This document shows, one piece after another, positions 1 through 8,560 of a stretch of 64,000 nucleotides of DNA (position 1 is the stretch's first letter; every line of letters begins with the position of its first letter). The notes under the pieces were generated by a model. That model did not search any database, was not told the origin of the DNA, and saw only the letters and a program-made list of their open reading frames with translations. Position numbers and translations under genes: made by a program. Location of the stretch: contig JAUHWT010000008.1 of assembly GCA_030427145.1 (NCBI GenBank), forward strand, positions 62,001 through 126,000, in the 5' to 3' direction. The stretch comes from Alphaproteobacteria bacterium (lineage in GTDB: Bacteria > Pseudomonadota > Alphaproteobacteria > Rhodobacterales > Rhodobacteraceae).

Positions 1-340
1 ACATTTTGTCCGCGGTCAAAATCGGCAGACCCTCGCACTGAGCCTGCGCGATCAACAGACGGTCAAAGGGATCGGCATGATGCATCGGCAGGTTCCCCGC
101 CGTATCCGCGTGCTGCCACGTAATCGCCAGTGGGATGCAGCCCGCAGCCCGCGAGCTGGCCATAGGATCACCGTCGATGGTCAATTTGCCTAGCTTTCGC
201 TTGATGGAAATCTCCCAGACCGACGCCGCACTGACCAGAAGTTCGGTTGCATCCGCCAGCGCCGCGCGGGCCCGCCGGTCGAGTTTCGGGTCGTCGTTCA
301 GCGCCCAAAGCAGGATGTGCGTATCGAGGAGAAGCCTCAT
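1..340 (-). CDS. vapC: PIN-domain toxin, VapC family (partial, 3' end cut by window edge)
   Basis: Probable ribonuclease toxin of a type II toxin-antitoxin pair. About 113 residues are visible. The protein opens with MRLLLDTHILLWAL, the usual PIN first strand with Asp6. Further acidic residues fit the metal site: Glu43 in VWEIS, Asp90/Asp93 in HADPFDR and Asp111 in LTADK. The last residues lie beyond the left edge, but the family is about 125-130 aa, so little is missing. The ATG (338-340) overlaps the antitoxin stop in an ATGA arrangement, so the two genes are translationally coupled. Identification is from the motifs and the partner gene. The RNA target cannot be predicted. Confidence 0.88.
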   Translation of the reverse strand, partial: MRLLLDTHILLWALNDDPKLDRRARAALADATELLVSAASVWEISIKRKLGKLTIDGDPMASSRAAGCIPLAITWQHADTAGNLPMHHADPFDRLLIAQAQCEGLPILTADKM

Positions 341-579
341 TCCCTCGGGCCGGACCCGTCAAACGAAGCCATGAAGTCATCCGGCATTTCGTCGAAATCA
401 TCCGCCATACCGATCCGGCCCCGCATCGCGCCGACCAGAGGTGTCTTCCGCGCGGCCGAGACGGCGTGCAGTTCCACCACCGGCCGTCCGTGCCGGGTGA
501 TGACCACCGGTTCGCCGGTCTCAACCCTGCGGATCAGATCCGCAAATTTCGCTTTGGCCTCGGCAATCGCAATATGCAT
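337..579 (-). CDS. Phd/YefM-type antitoxin
   Basis: 80-aa antitoxin for the overlapping PIN toxin. It begins MHIAIAEAKAKFADLIRRVE and continues with GEPVVITRHGRPVVEL, the Phd/YefM N-terminal DNA-binding fold. The C-terminal part (about residues 50-80) is acidic and probably unfolded until it binds the toxin. The start at 579 is chosen because a GGAG lies 6-9 bases upstream; in-frame ATGs at 591 and 612 would add MEIA or more. Antitoxins of this family repress their own promoter, and an inverted repeat at 590-603 sits where such an operator is expected. Confidence 0.88.
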   Translation of the reverse strand: MHIAIAEAKAKFADLIRRVETGEPVVITRHGRPVVELHAVSAARKTPLVGAMRGRIGMADDFDEMPDDFMASFDGSGPRE

Positions 580-589
580 GGCAATCTCC

Positions 590-603
590 ATTATGACCAT
601 AAT
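590..603. promoter_or_regulatory. Candidate antitoxin operator (inverted repeat)
   Basis: ATTATG-AC-CATAAT, two 6-base arms around a 2-base spacer, lies just upstream of the antitoxin start at 579. Position and symmetry fit autoregulation by a Phd-family dimer. No footprint is known to me, so this is inference from position. Confidence 0.45.
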
Positions 604-823
604 ATAGGTCAAAATTGGCGGTATTGCAATGCGTTTCGCCGAAATCGGTTGAGCACTGTTTTCCGCAGTCGGTCAAGCGTGTTTCCACGGTGTCCGGTGG
701 ACCGGCGCGCGGCGGAAACCGCCAGTTTTCCGCACAACCTCAAGGTTTTGGCGCTTCGTTTCACGATCACTGGACGGCCCGGGAAAAACTGATCAAAGTA
801 CCCCGCAACACAAGGAGGGTCAG

Positions 824-2185
824 GTGAACGCGGTTCTGAGTTTTGACAAACTGAAATCCCAGGTTGCGGCCGGTGAGGTCGATACGGTTCTTGTCTGTCT
901 GGTGGACATGCAGGGGCGTCTGATGGGCAAGAGATTCCTGGCGGCCCATTTCGTGGACTGCGCCTGGGAGGAGACCCACTGCTGCAACTACCTGCTCGCC
1001 ACGGATATTGAAATGGCCACGCCGGACGGCTTCGCCAGCACCTCCTGGGAGAGTGGATATGGCGATTATGTCATGAAGCCGGACCTCTCCACGCTGCGCC
1101 CCGTGCCGTGGCTTGAGGGCACCGTGATGGTGCTTTGCGATGTGCTCGACCATCACACCCATGAGGAAGTTTCCCACTCCCCGCGCGCGGTTCTGAAGAG
1201 GCAGATCAAGCGGATCGAGGCGCTCGGCTACGAGGCCATGATGGCCACGGAGCTGGAATTTTTCCTGTTTGAACAGAGCTTTGACGAGATCCGCAAGGGC
1301 GGTTTCCGGGATCTGGAGCCAATCTCCGGCTACAATGAGGACTACCACATTCTCCAGACCACCAAGGAGGAGCATGTGATGCGCCCGCTGCGCAATCATC
1401 TGTATGCGGCGGGCATTCCGGTGGAAAATTCCAAGGGTGAGGCCGAGGCGGGGCAGGAGGAGCTCAACATCAAATACGCGCCCGCGCTTGATACGGCCGA
1501 TTACCACAGCATCGCCAAACACGCGACGAAGGAAATCGCCTGGGCGCAGGGTCATGCCGCGACCTTCCTGCCGAAATGGCACAAGGATCGCGTGGGGTCG
1601 TCCTCCCATGTGCATCAATCCCTCTGGAAGGACGGCGCGCCGGCGTTTTACGACGCCGATGGCGAGCTCGGAATGTCGGATCTGATGCGGAAATACATGG
1701 CCGGACTTTTAAAGTATGCCCCTGATTACACATACTTTTTGGCCCCCTACATCAACAGCTACAAGCGGTTCGTGAAAGGCACCTTCGCCCCCACCCGCAC
1801 CATCTGGTCGGTGGATAACCGCACCGCCGGATTCCGCCTCTGCGGCGATGGCACGAAGGGTGTGAGGGTGGAATGTCGCATCGGTGGTTCGGACCTGAAC
1901 CCTTACCTTGCCATGGCCGCGATGCTCGCCGCCGGGATCGCCGGGATCGAGGAGGATCTGGAGCTTCAGCCGCCGGTGCAGGGTGACGCATACCAGGGCG
2001 AGGGCGGCCATATTCCTGGCACGCTTAGGGATGCGCGTGAGGTTCTGCTCGGGTCAAAAATGCTGCGGGCGGCGATGGGTGATGACGTGGTGGACCACTA
2101 CGCCCGTGCGGCGCTGTGGGAGATCGAGGAATTCGACCGGGTTGTGACCGATTACGAGGTCGCGCGCGGGTTTGAGCGAGCCTGA
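824..2185 (+). CDS. Glutamine synthetase family protein (probable gamma-glutamyl-amine ligase)
   Basis: 453-aa ATP-dependent ligase of the glutamine synthetase fold. Metal- and substrate-site motifs are in order: ELEFF near residue 143, GEAEAGQEELN near 205-215, HVHQSL near 261-266, NSYKRF near 310 and VDNRTAGFR near 330. Length and motif spelling are closer to the PuuA/GlnA4-like group, which joins glutamate to an amine, than to housekeeping GlnA. The start is GTG with AAGGAGG eight bases upstream. The gene is followed after 43 bases by an iron alcohol dehydrogenase. This suggests that the glutamylated substrate carries a hydroxyl, for example an ethanolamine-type compound. The substrate is inferred, not shown. 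Confidence 0.85.
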   Translation: MNAVLSFDKLKSQVAAGEVDTVLVCLVDMQGRLMGKRFLAAHFVDCAWEETHCCNYLLATDIEMATPDGFASTSWESGYGDYVMKPDLSTLRPVPWLEGTVMVLCDVLDHHTHEEVSHSPRAVLKRQIKRIEALGYEAMMATELEFFLFEQSFDEIRKGGFRDLEPISGYNEDYHILQTTKEEHVMRPLRNHLYAAGIPVENSKGEAEAGQEELNIKYAPALDTADYHSIAKHATKEIAWAQGHAATFLPKWHKDRVGSSSHVHQSLWKDGAPAFYDADGELGMSDLMRKYMAGLLKYAPDYTYFLAPYINSYKRFVKGTFAPTRTIWSVDNRTAGFRLCGDGTKGVRVECRIGGSDLNPYLAMAAMLAAGIAGIEEDLELQPPVQGDAYQGEGGHIPGTLRDAREVLLGSKMLRAAMGDDVVDHYARAALWEIEEFDRVVTDYEVARGFERA

Positions 2186-2228
2186 CCGGGGCCGGAACTG
2201 TTTGAATTAACAAGGAAATGAGTTGAAA

Positions 2229-3374
2229 ATGACCCCAGTTGGCAACTGGTCCTACCCGACCGCGATCAAATTCGGCGCAGGCCGGATCCGGGAACTCCCC
2301 GCCGCCTGTGAGGCCGCCGGGATGAAACGCCCCCTGCTGGTCACCGACCGGGGCCTTGCGTCTCTGCCGATCACGGCGCAAACCCTTGATATCATGGATG
2401 AAGCTGGCCTTGGCCGCACCATGTTTGCGGAGGTCGACCCAAACCCGAACGAGGTCAATCTGGAGGCCGGTGTCGCGGCCTATCGCGAGGGTGGTCATGA
2501 TGGTGTGATCGCTTTTGGCGGCGGGTCCGGGCTCGATCTGGGCAAAATGGTCGCGTTCATGGCGGGTCAGACGCGACCGGTCTGGGATTTTGAGGATATC
2601 GGCGACTGGTGGACCCGGGCGGAAGCCGATGCGATTGCGCCGATTGTTGCGGTGCCGACCACGGCCGGAACAGGATCTGAAGTTGGGCGGGCGAGTGTGA
2701 TCACAAACTCGCAAACCCATGTAAAGAAAATCATTTTTCACCCCAAAGTGCTGCCTTCCGTCGTGATCTGCGACCCGGAACTGACGGTCGGAATGCCGCA
2801 GCCGATCACGGCCGGAACCGGGCTTGATGCCTTCGCGCATTGCGTGGAGGCGTTCAGTTCGCCCCATTACCATCCCATGAGCCAGGGCATCGCGCTGGAG
2901 GGGATGCGGCTGGTTAAGGATTATCTTCCAAGGGCTTACGCGGATGGTAACGACCTGGAGGCGCGGGCGCACATGATGAGCGCGGCGTTTATGGGGGCCA
3001 CGGCGTTTCAAAAAGGGTTGGGCGCGATCCATGCCATGAGCCATCCGGTTGGAGCGGTTTTTCACACGCATCACGGCACGACCAACGCGGTCTGCATGCC
3101 TGCGGTTCTGAGGTTCAACGCGCCGATGATCGCGGAAAAGTTCGATAAAGCAGCGGCTTACCTCGGGATCGAAGGCGGCTTTGCCGGGTTTCAGGCGTTT
3201 GTTGACGGGTTCAATGATGGGCTTGGCATTCCCAAAGGGCTGTCGGCCCTTGGTGTAACGGAAGAGGCCGTGCCGGGGTTGGTCGAGGGGGCGATCATTG
3301 ACCCGTCCTGCGGCGGCAATCCGGTGGAACTGACACGGGAGAACCTGACGGTTCTGTTCCACGAGGCGCTTTAA
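2229..3374 (+). CDS. Iron-containing (group III) alcohol dehydrogenase
   Basis: About 381-aa NAD(P)-dependent alcohol dehydrogenase. The cofactor motif GGGSGLDLGK is near residue 97 and VPTTAGTGSEVGR near 145. The iron ligands are visible as the Asp and His of GTGLDAFAHCVEAF and the two His of HAMSHPVGAVFHTHHG. Length and motif order are normal. It follows the glutamine-synthetase-like gene on the same strand and probably oxidises the alcohol end of the glutamylated product. An upstream in-frame TTG at 2223 has slightly better spacing from the GGAA at 2214. ATG 2229 is preferred because homologues usually start two residues before the conserved WSYPTAI stretch. Confidence 0.9.
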   Translation: MTPVGNWSYPTAIKFGAGRIRELPAACEAAGMKRPLLVTDRGLASLPITAQTLDIMDEAGLGRTMFAEVDPNPNEVNLEAGVAAYREGGHDGVIAFGGGSGLDLGKMVAFMAGQTRPVWDFEDIGDWWTRAEADAIAPIVAVPTTAGTGSEVGRASVITNSQTHVKKIIFHPKVLPSVVICDPELTVGMPQPITAGTGLDAFAHCVEAFSSPHYHPMSQGIALEGMRLVKDYLPRAYADGNDLEARAHMMSAAFMGATAFQKGLGAIHAMSHPVGAVFHTHHGTTNAVCMPAVLRFNAPMIAEKFDKAAAYLGIEGGFAGFQAFVDGFNDGLGIPKGLSALGVTEEAVPGLVEGAIIDPSCGGNPVELTRENLTVLFHEAL

Positions 3375-3394
3375 AGCGAAATAAATTCAGGGGT

Positions 3395-4552
3395 TTATCG
3401 GATGACCGGTAGATCCCTGGGCGTGCGTCTCGTAAGGAGTTTCGGGGCGCCCGAGGTGATCAGAATGTTCTCCTCATGCACCATCATCAGGCCGTCGGCG
3501 AGGTTCAGGGAAGGCTCGAGGGTGAGGACCATGTTTTCCTCGAGGACCGTGTGATCCCAGGGGGCGATTGAGGGCCATTCGGTGAGCTGCATTCCCAGAC
3601 CGTGGCCCATGCGGCCGACGTTGGCGGTGGTGGGTTGGTTTCCGTTAAGATATTGATTTATATAGTTAAAAACTTCCGCGCAGGTCGCGCCGGGGCGGGC
3701 GGCGTCCATGCCTTTTTCGGTGGCTTGCCAGAGGGTTTCATGGGCGCGGCGGACCTCTTCGCCTGGGGGGCCGATGGCGAAGTTGCGGTCGAAATCGCAG
3801 AAGTAGCCGTCCCATGTCGCGCCGGTGTCGAGCATGAGTAGATCATTGTTTTGTAATGGTTTTTCCGTTGGTGGCGAGATCACGTCGCGGTAGCCGCCGG
3901 GGCCGGCGCCGCCGACGAGGTAGGGGATGTCGTCAGCTCCGAGGCGGAGGGCCTCGCGGCGGAATTCGCGAAAGACCTGCTCAAGCGGTTGATTTACATG
4001 AATAAATTCCGGCAGGCGATCGAAGGTTTGTGAGATGATCCCGCAGATATGGGTTATTTTTTCGATCTCGGCGGGGGATTTGACCATGCGGAGTTTGCGG
4101 ATGATTGGGGTGGCATCCGAGGTTGTGATGTTGGGTAAGTTACTGAAAAGACACTGATAATCTGAGAGAGGCATTCGGATGTGGGTTTCGTGGCCCATGG
4201 GGATGCCGATTTTTCGGAGTGGGGAAAGCAGATCGGTGAGGAGAGAGATGCCGTCATCCCCTGGATTTGGTGCGTCCCATGTTCGGATGTCCGATATCCA
4301 GGTGGCTTTCATCAGATCGGCGCCGATGGCGGGGATTATCGCGATGGGGTCGCCGGTGGCGGGGACGAAGAGGAACCAGGGGCGGGTCGGGCTTTGCCAA
4401 AAGGCGGTGTAAAAGCCTGAAAAATATCGGATTTCCGGCTCGGTAGTCAGGAGAATTCCGTCGAGTTCCTCGGCCGCCATCTGTGTCTGAGCGGCTTGGG
4501 TGCGGGCCTGAAACTCGGATTTTGGGAAGCCCCTGGGGGGTGTTTTTGTCAT
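3395..4552 (-). CDS. M24 family metallopeptidase (Xaa-Pro aminopeptidase/creatinase fold)
   Basis: 385-aa protein with an N-terminal creatinase domain (about 15-160) and a C-terminal pita-bread domain. The binuclear metal site residues are present: Asp in LDTGATWDGYFCDFDRN (about 240-253), His in GHGLGM (about 315), Glu in LTLEPSLN (about 345) and Glu in VHEENIL (about 358). Members cleave Xaa-Pro peptides, creatine or small amide ligands such as ectoine derivatives, so the substrate is open. It converges on the dehydrogenase gene with about 20 bases between stops. If it acts with the ligase and dehydrogenase it could remove the gamma-glutamyl group, but this is speculation. Confidence 0.85.
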   Translation of the reverse strand: MTKTPPRGFPKSEFQARTQAAQTQMAAEELDGILLTTEPEIRYFSGFYTAFWQSPTRPWFLFVPATGDPIAIIPAIGADLMKATWISDIRTWDAPNPGDDGISLLTDLLSPLRKIGIPMGHETHIRMPLSDYQCLFSNLPNITTSDATPIIRKLRMVKSPAEIEKITHICGIISQTFDRLPEFIHVNQPLEQVFREFRREALRLGADDIPYLVGGAGPGGYRDVISPPTEKPLQNNDLLMLDTGATWDGYFCDFDRNFAIGPPGEEVRRAHETLWQATEKGMDAARPGATCAEVFNYINQYLNGNQPTTANVGRMGHGLGMQLTEWPSIAPWDHTVLEENMVLTLEPSLNLADGLMMVHEENILITSGAPKLLTRRTPRDLPVIR

Positions 4553-4589
4553 CTAAGTGGCCTGAAAGTGCGCATTTGGGTCCGGATTT

Positions 4590-4642
4590 GGCACAGATTG
4601 TGAGTCAGATGGCACAGATTGTGAATCAAATGGCACAGATTG
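4590..4642. repeat. 21-bp tandem repeat, 2.5 copies
   Basis: Two adjacent 21-base units begin at 4590 and 4611 with GGCACAGATTGTGA and differ at only two positions. A third partial copy (GGCACAGATTG) starts at 4632. The array lies just upstream of the M24 gene, between its 5' end and the hypothetical gene at 4831. The period is a multiple of three, but I see no convincing gene across it. Confidence 0.85.
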
Positions 4643-4830
4643 CACGGGGTTTTTCAATTTTGGGTCCCAAACCGGCAGTTTTTGAGGCCCGTTTTCGGGC
4701 TCGTGCCGCCATGCCTGTTTTGTCGGCCAACTGCTACTATATGTAGTGGTGCGCGTGGCTCTAAAAACCATACTTGTAAATGTTCCTGTTGTGTTCTATG
4801 TATCGTTAACAAATGGTGGAGGATGGACAC

Positions 4831-5175
4831 ATGGCGACATCGATTCCCGAAAATACTCGCGACGCGAGTGCCAGTGCGGGCGGCAACGACTATCATCTGG
4901 TTCCGGCGACGGACCGGCAGATCCGGTACGCCCGTCAGATTGCCCAGCGGATCAATGCGGAGGTTCCCGAAGCGGTGCAGGCGGACCGGCGGCGGCTGTC
5001 GCACTGGATCGACGAACATCGTAGCATCCGGCCGAAACCGAATTTCTCGAACTACCCGTCCTCGAAACAGGTGGCGTTTGCGGAACGCATCGCGCGGCTG
5101 AAACGGCGGGATGTGCCGCCGGAGTGTTTTCACGACCGGAGGATGATGTCGCGGTGGATCGACAGTAATCTGTAA
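4831..5175 (+). CDS. Hypothetical protein with a duplicated helical motif
   Basis: 114-aa protein that I cannot assign to a named family. It contains two copies of a roughly 39-residue unit: residues 26-64 start TDRQIRYARQIAQR and end DRRRLSHWIDEHR; residues 76-114 start SSKQVAFAERIAR and end DRRMMSRWIDSNL. The shared pattern is Q-(I/V)-x2-A-x2-IA, then VP, then DRR-x2-S-x-WID. It is strongly basic with no signal peptide or membrane segment, so a cytoplasmic nucleic-acid-binding role is possible. ATG 4831 is chosen over 4813 because GGAGG (4818-4822) sits eight bases upstream. A small inverted repeat, CTAC-N5-GTAG (4734-4746), lies in the promoter region. Confidence 0.75.
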   Translation: MATSIPENTRDASASAGGNDYHLVPATDRQIRYARQIAQRINAEVPEAVQADRRRLSHWIDEHRSIRPKPNFSNYPSSKQVAFAERIARLKRRDVPPECFHDRRMMSRWIDSNL

Positions 5176-5306
5176 TCGCCGGACAGGTGGCGGGGGCCCT
5201 TCCTGAATCGGCGCGTGACGTCCGGGTTGCGCGATTGGCGGCGGCACGGGACCGGAACAATTCCTGCGATCAACAGTTCGTGCTTTGCAACCTGGAGCAA
5301 AGCAAA

Positions 5307-6398
5307 ATGTCGAACAGTTCGTCCAAAGGTCACGCCGCCGATCATCCGCAGAACATACCGCGTGCCGGATGGCTGGATATTTTCAAACGGGTAAAAGATG
5401 AAATTTCCCGCGACCACGTGTCGGTGGTCGCGGCCGGGGTCGCGTTTTTTGGTCTACTGGCCATTTTTCCGGCGATCGCGGCTCTCGTGTCAATCGCCGG
5501 GTTTTTTGTCGATCCGGCTGAGGTGACCAACCGAATTGATCAGATTGTCCAGGTTCTGCCCGAGGATGCGGCGGCGATCATCGCTGAACAGCTGAGAGCC
5601 GTGACGGGCGGGAACCAGACGGCCGTTGGTTTTGCCGCGATCCTGGGTCTTCTGGTGGCGTTGTATGGTGCCACCAAGGGAACCATGACGCTGATGGAAG
5701 GGATGAACATCGCGTATGACGAGGAGGAAACGCGCGGTGTGGTTGAGCTTTACGGGACCGGGGTTGCACTGACTCTGGCGATGATATTTGGGCTTTTGCT
5801 TGCGCTCGGGGCGCTGGTCGTTGTTCCCGCGACATTCGCTGTGATGCCCTTTCCTGGCTGGATTGAAACACTGGTGACGTGGTTGCAGTGGCCGCTGCTC
5901 GCGGTAATGGGCATGTTTGGGCTGGCGGTGATCTATCGGTACGGACCGGCGCGTGCGGATCCGGAATGGCGGTGGGTCAGCCCAGGGGCCGTGGTGGCAA
6001 TGGTGCTGTGGCTTGCGGGTACGGCGGCATTTTCGGTCTATGTGACAAATTTCGGCAGCTACAACGAAACCTACGGCACACTCGGCGGCGCGATCATTCT
6101 GCTGACATGGCTTTGGCTGTCGGCTTTCATTGTGTTGTTGGGAGCGGAATTGAACGCGGAAATGGAGCACCAGACCCGTCGGGACACGACAACCGGAGAA
6201 GAATTACCGATGGGTCAGCGTGGCGCGGTAAAGGCCGACACGCCTCCGCCGGGAAGTCACGGGGGACGGGAGAGAAGTGACGGTTCCCGGCCTCATGTGG
6301 GTCGCAAAACGGAGCGCGAGCCGTTCCTTGCCGCTGCGATTGGTTTGTCGGCGCTGTGGCTCCTGTCAAAGGTCGATCATGACAGGCGCGGGTCGTAG
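5307..6398 (+). CDS. YihY/BrkB family inner membrane protein
   Basis: 363-aa polytopic membrane protein. The family hallmark AAGVAFFGLLAIFPAIAAL is near residues 33-51. It is followed by five further hydrophobic stretches, including GLLVALYGATKGTMTLMEGMNIAYDEEE-type sequence near 115-140 and a TWLWLSAFIVLLGAELNAEME segment near 265-285. The C-terminal 75 residues are hydrophilic, except for a short hydrophobic stretch near the end. The family was once called ribonuclease BN, a name now known to be wrong; its real function is unsettled. Start ATG 5307 is taken because the protein then opens directly into a normal BrkB N-terminus. Convergent with the next gene, 11 bases apart. Confidence 0.88.
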   Translation: MSNSSSKGHAADHPQNIPRAGWLDIFKRVKDEISRDHVSVVAAGVAFFGLLAIFPAIAALVSIAGFFVDPAEVTNRIDQIVQVLPEDAAAIIAEQLRAVTGGNQTAVGFAAILGLLVALYGATKGTMTLMEGMNIAYDEEETRGVVELYGTGVALTLAMIFGLLLALGALVVVPATFAVMPFPGWIETLVTWLQWPLLAVMGMFGLAVIYRYGPARADPEWRWVSPGAVVAMVLWLAGTAAFSVYVTNFGSYNETYGTLGGAIILLTWLWLSAFIVLLGAELNAEMEHQTRRDTTTGEELPMGQRGAVKADTPPPGSHGGRERSDGSRPHVGRKTEREPFLAAAIGLSALWLLSKVDHDRRGS

Positions 6399-6409
6399 CG
6401 GATCTGGAC

Positions 6410-7456
6410 TTATGCCCGGCCTGCCGCGACCCTGTTGGGGGAGAGAAGCCGACCCGTTAGGGCCGCGCCGGCGATGATGGCGGTGAGGGCGAGGAGCGCG
6501 GCGAGGCTGAGGGTCGCGGTGCCGCTGAGACCCGCGCCGACGGAGCAGCCGCCGGCGAGGACGCCGCCCATGCCCATGAGGATGGCACCGAGGGTGTAGC
6601 GCAGGGTCTGGGCCGGGGTTTCGAAAGAGGCGTAGCCCAGTTCGCCGCGGGTCAGGGCGCTTGCGAAACTGCCCAGAAGCACACCTCCGATCAGGCCGGT
6701 GCCGAAACCGGCGGGGATGGAGGTCGAGGCGATGAACCAGAACAGCGTGTCGGTCCAGGGCAGGGTGAAGGCCACGGACTGAAGCGGCAGCGGGTCGAAA
6801 TCATCCATTAGCAGAACGCTTGTGATCGCCCATCCGGTGACGGCGGTCAGGCCGATGATGCCGCCCAGGACCACGTTCAGGGTGGTGGGGCGATATCGGT
6901 GGATGAGCCAGGCGGCGAGGGCAATCGTCAGCACGGAACCGATAAACTGGCCGCCGGGGAGGTCGGCGAGGCTCGGCGTTGGCAGATTGACGGTGACGGA
7001 GCCGAGGGTTGTGCGGATTGGGGAGAGCACGCCCTTGAGCATGGCGTGGGCGGTGACGGCGAAGACGATCAGGACGGTGGCGGCGCGGAGGTTGCCCGTG
7101 GCGCTGAGCACGGTCAGGCGGGAGGCGCAGCCGCGGGTCAGGACCATGCCGACGCCGAAGGCGAAGCCGCCCGCGAGGATGGCCAGAACCGGCATGTCGG
7201 ACGCGAGAAAGCGGTGGCCCTCGATATTGATATAGCCGAGTGCTGACGCGATCTGGAAAGCGGGGATGGCGGTGGCGAAGGCGGTGAACCAGACGGCGGC
7301 GGCTTCGCCGCGCTCATAGCGGTCGCCGGCGAGAGCGCGGCGCAGGCAGAAGCGCGAGATCTGGGCCGCGATACCCAAAACGATGCCAAGACCCAGCCCG
7401 AACAGCAGTTGCAGCGTGCGGGCGCCCAGTTCGGTATCCCAGTTTTCCAGCAGCAT
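6410..7456 (-). CDS. YeeE/YedE family sulfur-compound transporter
   Basis: 348-aa membrane protein with about nine to ten hydrophobic segments. Two conserved cysteine motifs of the YeeE/YedE (TsuA-like) family are clear: GMVLTRGCASRLT in the first half and MGGVLAGGCSVGAGLSG in the second. Characterised members take up thiosulfate through a chain of cysteines. The presence of sox genes 18 kb away makes thiosulfate or a related sulfur compound a sensible substrate here, though the genes are not linked in an operon. Start 7456 (MLLENWDTELG) has a GGAAAGG-type ribosome site upstream. Confidence 0.88.
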   Translation of the reverse strand: MLLENWDTELGARTLQLLFGLGLGIVLGIAAQISRFCLRRALAGDRYERGEAAAVWFTAFATAIPAFQIASALGYINIEGHRFLASDMPVLAILAGGFAFGVGMVLTRGCASRLTVLSATGNLRAATVLIVFAVTAHAMLKGVLSPIRTTLGSVTVNLPTPSLADLPGGQFIGSVLTIALAAWLIHRYRPTTLNVVLGGIIGLTAVTGWAITSVLLMDDFDPLPLQSVAFTLPWTDTLFWFIASTSIPAGFGTGLIGGVLLGSFASALTRGELGYASFETPAQTLRYTLGAILMGMGGVLAGGCSVGAGLSGTATLSLAALLALTAIIAGAALTGRLLSPNRVAAGRA

Positions 7457-7552
7457 CGTCCGACCTTTCCCCAAAATGGCAGGTCCCGTGGATATTGGCG
7501 CAGTCTGCGCAATGTCAAACCGTTTGGGAAGGGTGGCGGTTCCGGGGGCGGG

Positions 7553-8485
7553 CTATTTTCGGGTGTCGCGGGGGGTGGTGCCGAACTCGGCGCGGTAGGC
7601 GCGGGTCATGGCGCTGGCGTTTTCGTAGCCGCAGCGCAGGGCGATCTCGGGGATGGCGAGGCCGGTTTCGGTGACGAGTTTGCGGGCGAGATTGAGGCGC
7701 AGGCGGCGGTAGGCGTTGCGCGGTGTGGTCCCGAATTCGGCGCGGATGCCGGATTCGAGCTTGCGCTGGCCGCAGCCGATGCGCCGGGCGATCACCGGGA
7801 TGGGCAGGGGTGTCTCAATGTTGTCGCGCATCAGTGCCACGGCGCGGGAAACGAGGCGGTTGGAGGAGGTGAACCCGTCGGCGCGGGCGCGGCCGGGGGC
7901 GGAGGCCATGAGGAACTGGCTGACCTCGAGCGCCAGGGCCTGACCGTGGTCGCGGCCGATGAGGTGGAGGATCAGCTCGAACGTGGCCATGGCGCCGGCG
8001 CCGGTGATGCGGTTGCCGTCGATGACCTGGCGGGCGCGTTCCACGGTGATGTCGGGGAACCGCTCGGTGAAGGCGGTCATCTCGTCCCAGTGGATGGTGG
8101 CGCGGTGTCCGTGGAGGAGCCCGGCCTCGGCCAGGAGCCAGGCGCCGGTGTCGAGACCGGCAAGGGTCGGATAGCGTTTCGAGGCGGCGCGCAGGCTGGC
8201 GGAGGCGGCGGTGTGCTGGCGGTAGTTCCAGGAGGGCATGACGAGCAGGAGGTCGCCGGAGGTGCGGCTGAGCCGGTCATGGGGGGCGATGTTCAGGCCG
8301 CTGGAACTGGTGACCTGTTCGCCGTTTGGCGTGAGGTAGCGCCAGGCGTAGAGATCGCGGTGGGCCAGGTTGTTGGCGGCGCGCAGGGGCTCGATGGCGT
8401 TGGCGAGGCACAGGTTGGAAAAACCCTCGAAGAGAAGCACGTCGACCTGATGTTCGCGTGCGGGCGATTTTTTCCAATTCTGCAT
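7553..8485 (-). CDS. GlxA-type AraC regulator (DJ-1/PfpI + AraC HTH)
   Basis: 310-aa transcription factor. Residues about 12-180 form a DJ-1/PfpI-like sensor domain with GLDTGAWLLAEAGLLHGHRA, in which the nucleophile elbow Cys of true amidases is absent, as is usual in this regulator group. Residues about 210-310 form the AraC double helix-turn-helix, ending GYENASAMTRAYRAEFG. Characterised relatives (GbdR, CdhR) sense glycine betaine or carnitine. The gene is divergent, with 75 bases between starts, from an acyl-CoA dehydrogenase/ligase/CaiD-like operon, so it most likely activates that operon. Confidence 0.88.
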   Translation of the reverse strand: MQNWKKSPAREHQVDVLLFEGFSNLCLANAIEPLRAANNLAHRDLYAWRYLTPNGEQVTSSSGLNIAPHDRLSRTSGDLLLVMPSWNYRQHTAASASLRAASKRYPTLAGLDTGAWLLAEAGLLHGHRATIHWDEMTAFTERFPDITVERARQVIDGNRITGAGAMATFELILHLIGRDHGQALALEVSQFLMASAPGRARADGFTSSNRLVSRAVALMRDNIETPLPIPVIARRIGCGQRKLESGIRAEFGTTPRNAYRRLRLNLARKLVTETGLAIPEIALRCGYENASAMTRAYRAEFGTTPRDTRK

Positions 8486-8560
8486 GAAGCGAGGTTAATC
8501 CGGCACGGTTCCGGAGATCAAGCTGGCTGAGGCTTGCGCGCAACCAGGGAGATTACCGCC

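Noticed and set aside
247-792. 181-codon frame on the plus strand across the toxin-antitoxin genes
   Set aside because: Antisense shadow of the antitoxin and toxin with no domain; typical of GC-rich DNA.
4483-4746. Open frame reading through the 21-bp repeats with an LAQIVSQM-type heptad pattern
   Set aside because: It starts antisense inside the M24 gene, has no ribosome site, and the heptad pattern follows simply from the DNA repeat period.
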